A stretch of DNA of 24,193 nucleotides from Bacteroidota bacterium (GTDB taxonomy: Bacteria; Bacteroidota; Bacteroidia; AKYH767-A; JABDAW01), in the NCBI GenBank assembly GCA_023251595.1, contig JAHEYM010000004.1:1-24193 (forward strand), given 5' to 3'. Both the position numbers and the translations under genes were made by a program. Every line of letters starts with the position of its first letter. Position 1 is the first letter of the stretch. Below, piece after piece: positions 8,039-17,900 of this stretch. The notes below the pieces were generated by a model. The model was not told the DNA's origin. It worked only from the letters and a program-made list of their open reading frames with translations, and did no database searches.

Positions 8039-8818
8039 TTAATCAATTTTCACTTCAATCCCAACCGGTGCATGATCGGAATGTTTCGCTTCAGGCAGAA
8101 TGAAAGCGCTTTTCAGATTTTTTTCCAACGATTTGCTGGCAAAAAAATAATCGATTCGCCAACCCAAATTCCGGGCACGGGCATTCATTCTATAAGTCCA
8201 CCACGAATAATGATGAGGTTCTTTATTAAAATGCCGGAAAGTGTCGATAAAACCATCTCCAAGAAATTTTGTAACCCAAGCTCTTTCTTCAGGAAGAAAA
8301 CCGGAAGATTTTGCGTTTGAAATCGGGTTATGTATATCTATAGCCTGATGACAAATATTTACATCGCCGCAAATAATTAAATTCGGATGTTTTTTAAGTA
8401 GTTTTTTTATAAACTTTTCAAATTCACCCAACCATTGCATTTTATAGGATTGGCGAACATCTCCGGTGGTTCCGGATGGTATATATACATTTAAGAGAGA
8501 AATTTTCCCGAAGTCTATCCGAATAATTCTGCCTTCACCATCAGACTGAGAATCCCCACTCCCGTACTCTACATGATCGGGTTTAATTTTGGTGAAAATC
8601 GCGACGCCACTATATCCTTTTTTTTGCGCAGGAAACCAAAAATCGCTATAACCAAGTGCCTCGAAATGTTTCATGTCGATTTGCGAAGGCTCCATTTTAA
8701 TTTCCTGCAAACAGAGAATATCAGGATTTGCAGCTTCGAGCCATTCCATAAATCCCTTTTTGATCGCCGCCCGGAGCCCATTTACATTGTATGAAATAAT
8801 TTTTAGCGTTTTCGCCAT
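8039..8818 (-). CDS. xth: Exodeoxyribonuclease III (AP endonuclease, base-excision repair)
   Basis: A 259-residue cytoplasmic repair enzyme of the ExoIII/APE1 family, which cuts DNA 5' to abasic sites and removes 3' blocking groups. All main catalytic motifs are visible in order: N11-V-N-G-L-R-A, metal ligand E39 in LCLQEIK, Y112 in VYIPSG, D152 and N154 in CGDVN, the WRIDYFF segment (220-226) and the final S247-D-H249 of the His-Asp pair. Length is normal for the family. The start ATG at 8818 follows a promoter-like sequence at 8852-8883 and a strong hairpin only seven nt upstream. Downstream is the AsmA-like gene, but the intervening repeat makes joint transcription uncertain. Confidence 0.95.
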   Translation of the reverse strand: MAKTLKIISYNVNGLRAAIKKGFMEWLEAANPDILCLQEIKMEPSQIDMKHFEALGYSDFWFPAQKKGYSGVAIFTKIKPDHVEYGSGDSQSDGEGRIIRIDFGKISLLNVYIPSGTTGDVRQSYKMQWLGEFEKFIKKLLKKHPNLIICGDVNICHQAIDIHNPISNAKSSGFLPEERAWVTKFLGDGFIDTFRHFNKEPHHYSWWTYRMNARARNLGWRIDYFFASKSLEKNLKSAFILPEAKHSDHAPVGIEVKID

Positions 8819-8825
8819 GCCTTTT

Positions 8826-8850
8826 TGCCCCGAGATTTATCTCGGGGGCA
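8826..8850. repeat. CCCGA-type palindromic hairpin in the xth leader
   Basis: CCCCGAGAT (8828-8836) and ATCTCGGGG (8839-8847) pair perfectly around a 2-nt loop, with further pairing outside one bulged G. It lies seven nt upstream of the xth ATG. Similar CCCGA...TCGGG palindromes occur at 17999-18012, 18051-18064 and in the repeats near 23661 and 23791. Confidence 0.75.
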
Positions 8851-8851
8851 A

Positions 8852-8883
8852 CAAAGGTATAGAATCCGGTAGTTTTTTGCATA
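8852..8883 (-). promoter_or_regulatory. Probable Bacteroidota-type promoter of xth
   Basis: On the minus strand the -7 box is TACCTTTG (8852-8859), matching TAnnTTTG exactly. A TATG (8880-8883; consensus TTTG) lies 20 nt upstream. Transcription would start near 8845, within the hairpin, about 25 nt before the ATG. Confidence 0.6.
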
Positions 8884-8911
8884 AAATTCGTCGATTTCCG
8901 TTCCTTCGGGT

Positions 8912-8919
8912 TAACTTAG
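8912..8919 (+). promoter_or_regulatory. Possible -7 box for the SprA-like gene
   Basis: TAACTTAG differs from TAnnTTTG by one base. No clear -33 TTTG at the right spacing was seen. If used, transcription would begin at about 8924-8926, that is at or beside the GTG start, giving a leaderless or nearly leaderless mRNA. Confidence 0.35.
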
Positions 8920-8923
8920 CATC

Positions 8924-11900
8924 GTGGTGCAATCTGTGAGACACAATTCTACTCTTCTTTCTGTACGTTTACTGTCACTCTTTCTCCTGCTGTTTCTCTG
9001 CTCTTCAATACAGGCGCAGATATGGGACAACTTGCGGAAACACACAATTCCTGTGAATTTTAAGAATGCCCATCCTGATTCGGTGAACTTTTTTGCCATT
9101 CATGGTGATTCGGTGTTTTTTGATACACTCAGTATTGTACCCGGCTCTTTTTATCTTATGCTCCCCGAAGGTCGAAGCCTTGATACGGGCACCTTTCATG
9201 TTAACCCGGTTAACGCTCTGCTTATCTGGAATCGTAAAATGCTTGATCGTGTCACACTGATGCCCGATAGTGTTTTCATTTATTATCGTGTTTTTCCAAC
9301 CCTGTTATCAAAAGATTTCAGACATAAAGATATTATGAAACTTCAACCTGATGTTTATGGTCATTATAATCCGTTCGAGTATCATGGAGATAATGTGTTG
9401 ACTGATTTATTTAAATTCGAGGGGCTCACAAAAAGCGGAAGTATTTCGCGGGGTGTTACTTTCGGAAACAATCAGGATGTTGTCCTGAATTCAAGTCTCA
9501 ATTTACAACTCGCGGGAAAAATGGCTGATAATGTTGAACTATTAGCTGCTATAACCGACGAAAATATTCCAATGCAACCGGAAGGCAACACACAACAATT
9601 ACAGGAATTCGACAAAGTTTTTATCCAGGTGTCAAAAGAAAAAACAAAATTAATTGTCGGCGATTTTGAACTATTAAAACCACCGGGGTATTTCATGAAT
9701 TTCCGAAAAAAAGCGCAGGGTGGATTGTTCAGTACCGAGTTCCGTACAGGAGATACACTGCAAAATAAAAATGCCGGTGTTATGCGAATCGGAGCCGGTG
9801 CCGCAATTTCGAAAGGAAAATTTTCAAGAAATGTAATTCCGGGCATCGAAGGAAATCAGGGACCCTATCGTCTTAAAGGTGCAAATAACGAATTATATAT
9901 AATGATTCTATCCGGATCTGAAAAGGTTTTTCTGGATGGAATACAACTCACCCGTGGTCAGGACAATGATTATGTGATTGATTATAATGCTTCAGAAATT
10001 ATCTTCACTCCGAAACACATGATCACAAAAGATTCGCGCATAGCGATTGAATTTCAATATTCCGAAAAAAGTTATGCGCGTTCCATGATTTATTACAATA
10101 CCGAATATGAAAAAGGAAGATATAAATTAAGATTTCATGCATTTTCAGAACAGGATAGCAAAAACCAACCTTTGCTACAGAGTCTCTCGAAGGATCAGAA
10201 ACAATTACTTGCAGACTCGGGCGATAGTTTGCAGAATGCATTATGGCCGGCAATCGATTCCGTTGCATATACTACATCTGAAGTTTTATATATGAAAAAA
10301 GATACATTGATTAATCCACCGGGAATTACATATACAAATATTTTTGTTTATTCGAGCGACAGCACGATTGCTCATTATCGGCTCGGTTTTACAAATGTCG
10401 GACTAGGTAATGGAAATTATATTCAAATTCCCAGCGCGTTAAATGGCCGAGTGTTTCAGTGGGTTGCTCCCTTAAGTGGGGTCAAACAAGGAAATTTTGA
10501 ACCTGTTATCCTTCTTATCGCTCCTCAAAAACAACAGTTGTTTACATTGGGTTCTGATGTTCAGTTGTCGAAAAATAGTATCATCAAAACAGAAATTGCT
10601 TTAAGCAATCGCGACATAAATTTATATTCATCGCTCGATAAAAAAGATAATAGCGGAATTGCTGTAAAAGCTGAGTTTATGAACACACACCGTTTGAGCA
10701 GCGATACGAACGGATGGAAATTAAAATCGGGATTTTCATTCGAACATGTACAGAAAACCTTTAATGCCATAGAACGATACAGACCTGTTGAATTTGAACG
10801 GGATTGGAATGTTTCTAATGCCTCCACACCAGCCGATGAAGATTACGGTTCTGCCGATCTGAGTTTACTTCACCCAAAATACGGTGATGCAGGTTATTCC
10901 TTCAAAATATTTCAGAAAGGTTCAATATATAAAAATTATATGCACATTATCAATACCAATCTGAATTGGAAAAAATTTAAACTCATCAGTGCTTCGAGTT
11001 TGTTGGATGGCAAAGGAATTATTAATCAATCAAGATATTTAAGAAACACAACCGATTTCTCACGTTCATTCAAAAAAATAATGTTCGGGGTGAATGATCA
11101 GATGGAAGATAACCGATTTTATTCTACCGACCGCGACACACTCAGAGCCGGTAGCTATATGTATGATCAGTGGTCTGCATACATCAGTTCGCCCGATTCT
11201 TCAGGAAATAAATACAGATTTGATTATGGACAGCGACAGGATTTCGGAATAAAGAATAATAATTTTGTACTTGCCACACTCGCGGAAAATATAAGTGGAA
11301 ATCTGGAATTTAATAAAAATCCTCTTCACAGATTTTCCATTCACACTACTTACAGAAAATTACAAATCATCGACAGCACACTCAGTACACAAGAGGCCGT
11401 TAAATCAATTCTAAACCGTTTCGAACACTCATTGAATATATTAAAATCGAGTTTGTCATTTTCGACTTTCTACGAAATCGGGAGTGGACAGGAACAGAAG
11501 AAAGAATTCACATATATACAGGTACAACCCGGACAGGGGCTCTATGAATGGAACGATTTTAATGGTGATGGCATAAAACAATTAAATGAATTTCAGGTGG
11601 CGGTGTTTCCGGATCGGGCAATTTATATTAAAGTTTATACGCCAACAAACGAATATATTAAAGCATATACGAATCAATTCAACGAGGTGATTTCTATAAA
11701 TCCCTCGGCTGTTTGGGGCTCGGTAACACACGGTTCACGAAAGTTTGCTTCACGTGTTTCAGATCAGTTATTATATCGCACCGATCACAAAACAACTAAT
11801 CCAGACTGGAAAGTTTCGCTCAATCCATTCTCCGGCAACATTTCAGATTCGGCGTTGGTCAATGTTAATTCTACCTTCAGAAATACATTCTATTTCAACC

Positions 11901-12511
11901 GAAGCAATCCGAGATGGGGATGGGATTATGCGATCGGTCAACTTCAAACAAAAAATTTATTGACGAATGGTTATGATTCAAGAGTTTTGGATGATCAGAC
12001 GCTCAACATCAGATGGAATATGAGTAAAACGCTGATGTTAAGCGGATCATGGAAAGGTGGAAGTAAAAAAAGCACATCAGATTATTTCCCGCAAAATAAT
12101 TATCGTTTGGCTACCTGGGAGTCAGAGCCCAAGTTGAATATACAACCCGGCTCAGTTTTTCGAATCACATTCATTTACAAACATGGTGAAAAATTTAATA
12201 ATCCTTCGTTTGGTGGTGAAGTCGCAATACAGGAAAAAGGAGGAGTTGAATTGCGATACAGCGCGGCGGCAAAAGGAACTTTCACCCTGAAATTTAATTA
12301 TGTGTCATGGAAATACAACGCATCCGAAAATACGCCAATCGCGAACGATATGCTCGAAGGTTTAAAAATCGGCGCAAATATGACCTGGGGTATTAATCTT
12401 CAACGCAATCTGGCATCAAATACACAACTCACATTAAATTATGATGGAAGAAAATCGGAGGGTGCAAAAGCGATACATACAGGAGGCGTGCAACTCCGGG
12501 CATTTTTCTAA
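8924..12511 (+). CDS. Large exported protein, probable SprA-like outer-membrane beta-barrel
   Basis: A 1195-residue protein. Residues 1-32 form a signal peptide (basic start, hydrophobic core LLSLFLLLFL, cleavage after S-S-I-Q-A). The mature part is rich in alternating beta strands with aromatic residues, expected of an outer-membrane barrel. The segment GSISRGVTFGNNQDVVLNSS, followed by LAGKM.DNVELLAAITD and QLQEFDKVFIQV, resembles the conserved N-terminal region of SprA, the barrel of the type IX secretion system, although SprA itself is about twice as long. Residues 878-889 (D-F-N-G-D-G-I-K-Q-L-N-E) form an EF-hand-like calcium loop. The start is GTG (8924 or 8927); no ATG is available before the signal peptide. 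It converges with the next gene, the stop codons overlapping. Its function is unproven. Confidence 0.7.
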   Translation: MVQSVRHNSTLLSVRLLSLFLLLFLCSSIQAQIWDNLRKHTIPVNFKNAHPDSVNFFAIHGDSVFFDTLSIVPGSFYLMLPEGRSLDTGTFHVNPVNALLIWNRKMLDRVTLMPDSVFIYYRVFPTLLSKDFRHKDIMKLQPDVYGHYNPFEYHGDNVLTDLFKFEGLTKSGSISRGVTFGNNQDVVLNSSLNLQLAGKMADNVELLAAITDENIPMQPEGNTQQLQEFDKVFIQVSKEKTKLIVGDFELLKPPGYFMNFRKKAQGGLFSTEFRTGDTLQNKNAGVMRIGAGAAISKGKFSRNVIPGIEGNQGPYRLKGANNELYIMILSGSEKVFLDGIQLTRGQDNDYVIDYNASEIIFTPKHMITKDSRIAIEFQYSEKSYARSMIYYNTEYEKGRYKLRFHAFSEQDSKNQPLLQSLSKDQKQLLADSGDSLQNALWPAIDSVAYTTSEVLYMKKDTLINPPGITYTNIFVYSSDSTIAHYRLGFTNVGLGNGNYIQIPSALNGRVFQWVAPLSGVKQGNFEPVILLIAPQKQQLFTLGSDVQLSKNSIIKTEIALSNRDINLYSSLDKKDNSGIAVKAEFMNTHRLSSDTNGWKLKSGFSFEHVQKTFNAIERYRPVEFERDWNVSNASTPADEDYGSADLSLLHPKYGDAGYSFKIFQKGSIYKNYMHIINTNLNWKKFKLISASSLLDGKGIINQSRYLRNTTDFSRSFKKIMFGVNDQMEDNRFYSTDRDTLRAGSYMYDQWSAYISSPDSSGNKYRFDYGQRQDFGIKNNNFVLATLAENISGNLEFNKNPLHRFSIHTTYRKLQIIDSTLSTQEAVKSILNRFEHSLNILKSSLSFSTFYEIGSGQEQKKEFTYIQVQPGQGLYEWNDFNGDGIKQLNEFQVAVFPDRAIYIKVYTPTNEYIKAYTNQFNEVISINPSAVWGSVTHGSRKFASRVSDQLLYRTDHKTTNPDWKVSLNPFSGNISDSALVNVNSTFRNTFYFNRSNPRWGWDYAIGQLQTKNLLTNGYDSRVLDDQTLNIRWNMSKTLMLSGSWKGGSKKSTSDYFPQNNYRLATWESEPKLNIQPGSVFRITFIYKHGEKFNNPSFGGEVAIQEKGGVELRYSAAAKGTFTLKFNYVSWKYNASENTPIANDMLEGLKIGANMTWGINLQRNLASNTQLTLNYDGRKSEGAKAIHTGGVQLRAFF

Positions 12512-13422
12512 TCGAAATTACCGCTGCCTTTGCCGATAAGATTGCCATCCATATATATTTCGGCAGAATATCTTCCTTTTACATAAGGACTTCCTTTTGC
12601 CCAATATATACACATATCAGTTCTGGTATTATTATATTGAAAATCCTGACTGACTGTATATACCATCGAAGTTCCATTGGCAGTAAAAGTTTCGTTACTT
12701 GTCGTCAAACAAGTTCCATCCGGAGCGAGAAGTCGTATATATATAGTTTTGTTTCCTTTATCAACGATCAGATTTTCGAGAATCGATAAACACACTTTCA
12801 ATTTCTGAAGTTGTTTTGATTTTGTTACCGGTGCCTCTTTACCTTTTTTGTCGAACTTGGCACCCGTTACTGCAACATTGTCGGCACTCATTCTCGAACC
12901 TAAAGCGACTTTACTCGACAGATTACTGTTTTCTGCACTTAATGATTTTGTTTTGGATTTTTCCTGAATCAGATTTGAATTTAACAATTCTTTATCTTGT
13001 TTCAATCCTGCATTTTCTCTTTGAATCGCTTCGACCAAATCCTGCATTTCTTTCATTTTAGCTTTCAGTTTTTCAACCTCCGCTTTCGCAGCATAGTATC
13101 CGCCGGCAATCCCTTGTAAGTTTTGAATTTTTACCTGCAACGCGTTTAATGAATCATCGCTGAGTTTTAAATCGCCTTTCAAATGTTCGTTCGCAGATTT
13201 CAATTGATCGAAAGCCGTCTGTAAATCATCTTTCTGTTTCTCAATATCCTGCTTCTCTGTTGTTACAGCATCTACTTTTACATTCAGCGTCGCGACTTCT
13301 TTTGTTTTGGTGAAGAATTGCCAGAGTAAAACACCATTCGCTCCCAATAACAGGACGATGATAAGAATGACGATAATTTTTTTACCCGGACTGTTATTGG
13401 AGGCGTTTTCGTTGTTTTCCAT
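12508..13422 (-). CDS. Membrane-anchored coiled-coil protein of unknown function
   Basis: A 304-residue protein, not recognised as a named family. It has a polar Asn-rich start, one membrane helix (about 15-38: KKIIVILIIVLLLGANGVLL), a long heptad-type coiled coil (about 42-175, many K/E/L/Q with repeated DL..A...L), then a compact region (about 200-304) with predicted beta strands and three cysteines. The C-terminal part (YIRLLAPDGTCL, GRYSAEIYMDGNLIGKGSGNF) looks like a small Ig- or sandwich-like domain. The inside-to-outside orientation suggests a periplasmic rod and head domain. Its stop overlaps the stop of the convergent SprA-like gene by a few bases. A promoter-like box lies at 13530-13537. 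Confidence 0.75.
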   Translation of the reverse strand: MENNENASNNSPGKKIIVILIIVLLLGANGVLLWQFFTKTKEVATLNVKVDAVTTEKQDIEKQKDDLQTAFDQLKSANEHLKGDLKLSDDSLNALQVKIQNLQGIAGGYYAAKAEVEKLKAKMKEMQDLVEAIQRENAGLKQDKELLNSNLIQEKSKTKSLSAENSNLSSKVALGSRMSADNVAVTGAKFDKKGKEAPVTKSKQLQKLKVCLSILENLIVDKGNKTIYIRLLAPDGTCLTTSNETFTANGTSMVYTVSQDFQYNNTRTDMCIYWAKGSPYVKGRYSAEIYMDGNLIGKGSGNFD

Positions 13423-13529
13423 GTATTTTTGGAGTAGGCTTAAGCTAAATGGTTGATTTTAAGAATAATGTAATTCACAAATCTATTGTTCAAAATACGC
13501 GCTTTTTCGGCAGTTTCTTTTCGCCCGCG

Positions 13530-13537
13530 CAAATGTA
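13530..13537 (-). promoter_or_regulatory. Possible -7 box upstream of the coiled-coil gene
   Basis: TACATTTG on the minus strand matches TAnnTTTG exactly, about 108 nt ahead of the ATG. No good -33 TTTG lies at 19-21 nt. The remaining gap 13423-13620 shows no other gene or repeat that I can support. Confidence 0.4.
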
Positions 13538-13620
13538 GTGCTTTTTTATGTTGAATTTTTTGGCTTCAACATTGAATTTTCAACCATCAAAGTTGATAAC
13601 CTTTGAATGAAAACAACGGC

Positions 13621-14931
13621 TTATTTCAAGCCATACTTCTCCATATACTTCTTGTAAAGTTGTTTTTGGATGTTATCCAGATTGATTTTTTTGCCTTGAA
13701 TAAATGCCAGTTCAACATCATTTGTACGCATATCTAGGGCATCTCCTGAAGAGACAAAAAGCGTAGCTTCTTTTCCTTGTTCGAGTGAACCGACTTTCGC
13801 ATCAACTCCCAATATTTTAGCAACGCTCAATGAGACAGCAGTTAATGCCTCTTCCTTCGTGAGCCCGTATCCGACAGCAGTTCCCGCATTAAAAGGCAGA
13901 TTTCTAACCTGCCAGAAACCCGGGACACTCAGACAAAATTCAACACCTGCTTTTTTTAATAAATAGGGAAGTTTATATGGCAAATCAGCATCTTCATCCT
14001 CTCTCTGAGGAAGACTGTGCGTTCTACCCAATATTACGGGAATGTGATTATCGCGTAACAAATCGGTAATACGCCAGGAATCGGCACCACCGACCAATAC
14101 CATCTTCACTCCAAATTCTTTACAGAAACCCACAGCAGAAATAATCTCCTTCGTGTATTCGCAGTGTATATAAAGTTTTTCGCTCCCATTAAAAAGACCT
14201 CTCATGCTTTCGAACTTCAGGTTATGTTCTGATGGATTTGCGAGCGTACTGTATGCTTTGGCATCCGCGAATAAATCGTGCAAATTGAGCAATGATTTTT
14301 CGATACGATCTTTTGCTTCATCTTTCTCTTTTTCCTTCTGAACTCTATCTATCATCATTGATGGCCAGTTCAGGTGAATGCCATCGTCTGTTCGGAACGC
14401 GGCATCTTCCCAGTTCCATGCATCGAGTTCAACTACTGAAGATGTTCCGGAAATAAGTCCGCCTGTTGGTGTAATTTGGGCTAATAAAACACCATTGCTT
14501 CTGACCGTTGGTGTGACTTTAGAATCGGTATTGTACGCAATTATTGATCGTATATTCGGATTCAGACTTCCCACTTCATCAAAATCATTTGTAGAGCGAA
14601 CCAATTCAAATTCACTCAATCCGATAATTGTATTCGCAGCAATAAATCCGGGATAGACATGTTTTCCGGAAATATTAATCACATCAAATAATTTCATGTC
14701 AAGACGAACGGTTGTAGCGTCTGCGATAATTGTAATTTTCCCGTCTTCAAATGCAATGGCAGAATTCTGAATCACAGTGCCATCTCCAAGATGGGCAATT
14801 CCATTCATCAGTAAAACGGGTTTTGTCTGAGGAGAAGCAGGGGGAGGATTTTGTCCTTCGCAAACATATATAGATACGAAAAAGTATATCAACACGAAAA
14901 TATTCCGTGCCGCGATTGAATTTGAAATCAT
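13621..14931 (-). CDS. Exported amidohydrolase-like protein lacking the HxH metal motif
   Basis: A 436-residue protein when started at the ATG at 14931, eight nt after the upstream stop. It opens with a signal peptide (NIFVLIYFFVSIYVCEG), then a Pro-rich linker, then an amidohydrolase-type fold: front strands around LLMNGIAHLGDG and KHVYPGF, and the closing beta part G-S-L-E-Q-G-K-E-A-T-L-F-V. At the place where active members have P-G-x-I-D-x-H-x-H it reads P-G-F-I-A-A-N-T-I, so both first metal ligands are missing and catalysis is doubtful. An in-frame start up to 15036 exists, but it would overlap the neighbour by about 100 bp; starts at 14952 or 14958 are possible alternatives. It probably forms an operon, and perhaps a complex, with the upstream bimodular protein. 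Confidence 0.78.
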   Translation of the reverse strand: MISNSIAARNIFVLIYFFVSIYVCEGQNPPPASPQTKPVLLMNGIAHLGDGTVIQNSAIAFEDGKITIIADATTVRLDMKLFDVINISGKHVYPGFIAANTIIGLSEFELVRSTNDFDEVGSLNPNIRSIIAYNTDSKVTPTVRSNGVLLAQITPTGGLISGTSSVVELDAWNWEDAAFRTDDGIHLNWPSMMIDRVQKEKEKDEAKDRIEKSLLNLHDLFADAKAYSTLANPSEHNLKFESMRGLFNGSEKLYIHCEYTKEIISAVGFCKEFGVKMVLVGGADSWRITDLLRDNHIPVILGRTHSLPQREDEDADLPYKLPYLLKKAGVEFCLSVPGFWQVRNLPFNAGTAVGYGLTKEEALTAVSLSVAKILGVDAKVGSLEQGKEATLFVSSGDALDMRTNDVELAFIQGKKINLDNIQKQLYKKYMEKYGLK

Positions 14932-14938
14932 GAATGAA

Positions 14939-17900
14939 TTAATTCTTCTCATATTCATGTATGCCTTCGCAATCGTAAACTTTATATCTTGAACGTGGCG
15001 CTTTTTGGGTAGGCTCACCTTTGGCTTTTGCTGCAATCATTTTCTGAATAAGCCGTGCGCGTTCCTTACGAATTTCGTTCTGCATTATTTTGTCGCGATT
15101 TAAATCGTAATAACAAATTCCGTCAATAAAAGTTTTTTCAACACGTGCATATATAGATAGCGGATTGTCATTCCACAAAACCACATCGGCATCTTTACCT
15201 ACTAAAATACTTCCGGTTTGTTTATCAACGTGCAATAGTTTCGCTGGATTCAGAGTCACAAATTTCATCGCTTCTTCCTCGCTGATACCGCCGTATTTCA
15301 CTGCTTTTGCTGCTTCCTGGTTTAATCTCCGACCCATTTCTGCATCGTCAGAATTATATGCAACGGTAATTCCCATTTTATTCATGATAGCACCGTTGTA
15401 TGGAATTGCCTCGACCACTTCATATTTATAAGCCCACCAATCTGAGAACGAAGAACCGCCGGCACCGTGCCTTTTCATTTTATCGGCTACTTTATATCCT
15501 TCCAAAATATGGGTGAAAGTATTTACGTGAAATCCAAATGTGTCGGCAACATGCATCAACATATTTATTTCTCCCTGTTGATAAGAGTGACAGGTAATAA
15601 ACATTTTACTGTTCAGAATATCGAGAAGTGCATCGAGCTCAAGATCTTTTCTTGGAGGAACGGCAGTACCTTTTAATAAACCTTTAACATGCTCATAATC
15701 TTTCCATTTTTTGTCGTAATCGCGTGCACGTGTAAATGCATCTACATATACCTGCTCAACGCCCATGCGGGTTTGCGGGAATCGCACGACTTGTTTATCG
15801 CCCCAATTCGATTGTTTTACATTCTCACCTAATGCAAATTTTATAAATGGATCCCATCCTGCAAATTTCATTTCTTCAGCCGTACGACCCCAGCGTAATT
15901 TAACTAATTGCGTTTGTCCGCCGATGGCATTTGCAGAACCATGTAAAAGATGAGACGAAGTTACGCCTCCTGCAAGTTGTCTATATATATTTATATCTTC
16001 CGGATAAACTACATCTCCAATCCGCACTTCAGAAGTTACTGATTGAGTTCCTTCATTTACATCACCATAAATTGCGATATGAGAATGTTCATCAATAATT
16101 CCGGCTGTGAGATGTTTTCCTGTTCCATCGATCACTTGTACATTAAAAATTCGCTTTGAGGACGTATCGACATTTTTTCCGACGGCAACAATTTTTCCAT
16201 CCGATAAAAGAACGTCGGCGTTTTGTAAAATTCCTTCTTTCTCATTCGTCCACACAGTTGCATTATGAATAAGAATGTTTGTTGTTTTGGGAATTTCTTT
16301 CCATCCGAAACCCATATTCGGATAAAGAATATCTCCGGTATTTAGCTCCTCTTTAATTTTATCTTTTAACGTGTCTTTTTTAATTTCTTGTTTGAAGTTT
16401 TCATACCATGAGGCAGACCATGTAATCTCATCACCCTCGGGTGTTTGACCAATACCGTTCAGTATTTGTTTGTTCTGCGGATCTATATATCCATTCAACC
16501 GATAAAAACCTTTTTGATTCGATTTTTTTAATTCGAATTTCATCGAAAACTGATCACCTGTCCGTTTGAAATCTACTGCAGATTTCAAGGTATCTTGATC
16601 CAGTGAAAGAGATGGCGCATATAATTCTCCGGCGATTTTCAACTTCACTGTATCCATTCCGGAAATCTTCAATTTGTAATTTCCACGTAAATCTTTTCTT
16701 TCAATATTGTTGATCGCGAATCGTTTTCCCTGCACCCAGTTTTCGAGAATGGAACTCTCTTTATCAAAAACGGGTTTGGAAGTAATGATGAAATTTGCGA
16801 GCATCCCGTTTTTTAGTCTCCCGACTTTGTCCTTCAGATGCAGAATTTCTGCAGGAATTTCCGTCAACGATTGCAATGCTTGCTGGGGAGTTAAGCCGAA
16901 TTGAATCGCCTTCAATATATTTTTACGAAACTCGTCTTTTGATTTAAGATCGGCGGTGGTGAGTGCAAACGTAATCCCGGCTGCTGATAACAATGCCGGA
17001 TTTTTCGGTGCGAGTTCCCAATGTTTAAGATCGTTGAGATCAATGTTCATTGCATCAAGCGGATCATCTACATCGTAAGCTTCCGGAAAAGCAATTGGAA
17101 TAATTAACGACGAATGCGTCTCAGCAATTTCTTTTGCGCGCTGATATTCGTCGCCTTTTCCTTTTATAATATAATTCTTCTGAAATTCTTTTGCAATTTT
17201 ATCAGCACGCAGAACAGACCATTTTTCACCCACCTCAAAAATTTGTGGAAGCTCCTGCAATTTATTAAATGCATCAAGCGATAAATTAAATTCTTTATCT
17301 TGTCCCAACGATTTATACCAATCTGCATCGAGATAAGTTTGACGTAGCAATGCAATGGCACCCATTAATGACTCAGGATAATTCTGCGATGAAGAACCTT
17401 TATCAAACGAATAATTTGCTGCAACATCTTTTCTGATAATAAGATCATTTTCTTTTCCTTCACCCAATGAAACAAAAACAGATGCTCCCCGCGCAATGCC
17501 ATCGCGAACGAGCGACATGACAGAACCGAAACCGAGTTTGCGAAGTTCCTCTGCTTTTTTATTATCGGCAGTAAATATCTCGGATGCATTTGTTTCGGGG
17601 TGAATTGCCAGATTCCAATCATAAGCGCCTTTTTTGTTCGACAGCATTTGTGGATACCCATCATTTTTCTCCCGTTTCATTTCCGGAATGCCGTAATCGG
17701 TAAACATATCGATGAAAGAGGGATATATATATTTGCCGTGAAGATCATAAACAACGGCTTCCGGCGGAATAAAGAAATCTACTCCCGCTCCAATAATTTT
17801 ATCATCCTGAATTAACAAAGTAGCCGAATCAATCGTCGTTTTTGAATCGACATAAATGTTTGCATGTGTGAAAGCATAGTATATGTGTTTCTGGTCAGCG

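Noticed and set aside
12816..13061. Plus-strand frame opposite the coiled-coil gene
   Set aside because: A shadow of the Lys/Glu-rich coding strand, read as Leu/Phe-rich on the other strand; no start context or neighbour support.
14932..15036. Longer N-terminus for the second amidohydrolase-like protein
   Set aside because: It would lie almost wholly within the 3' end of the upstream gene; the ATG at 14931 sits directly before the signal peptide and just after the upstream stop.
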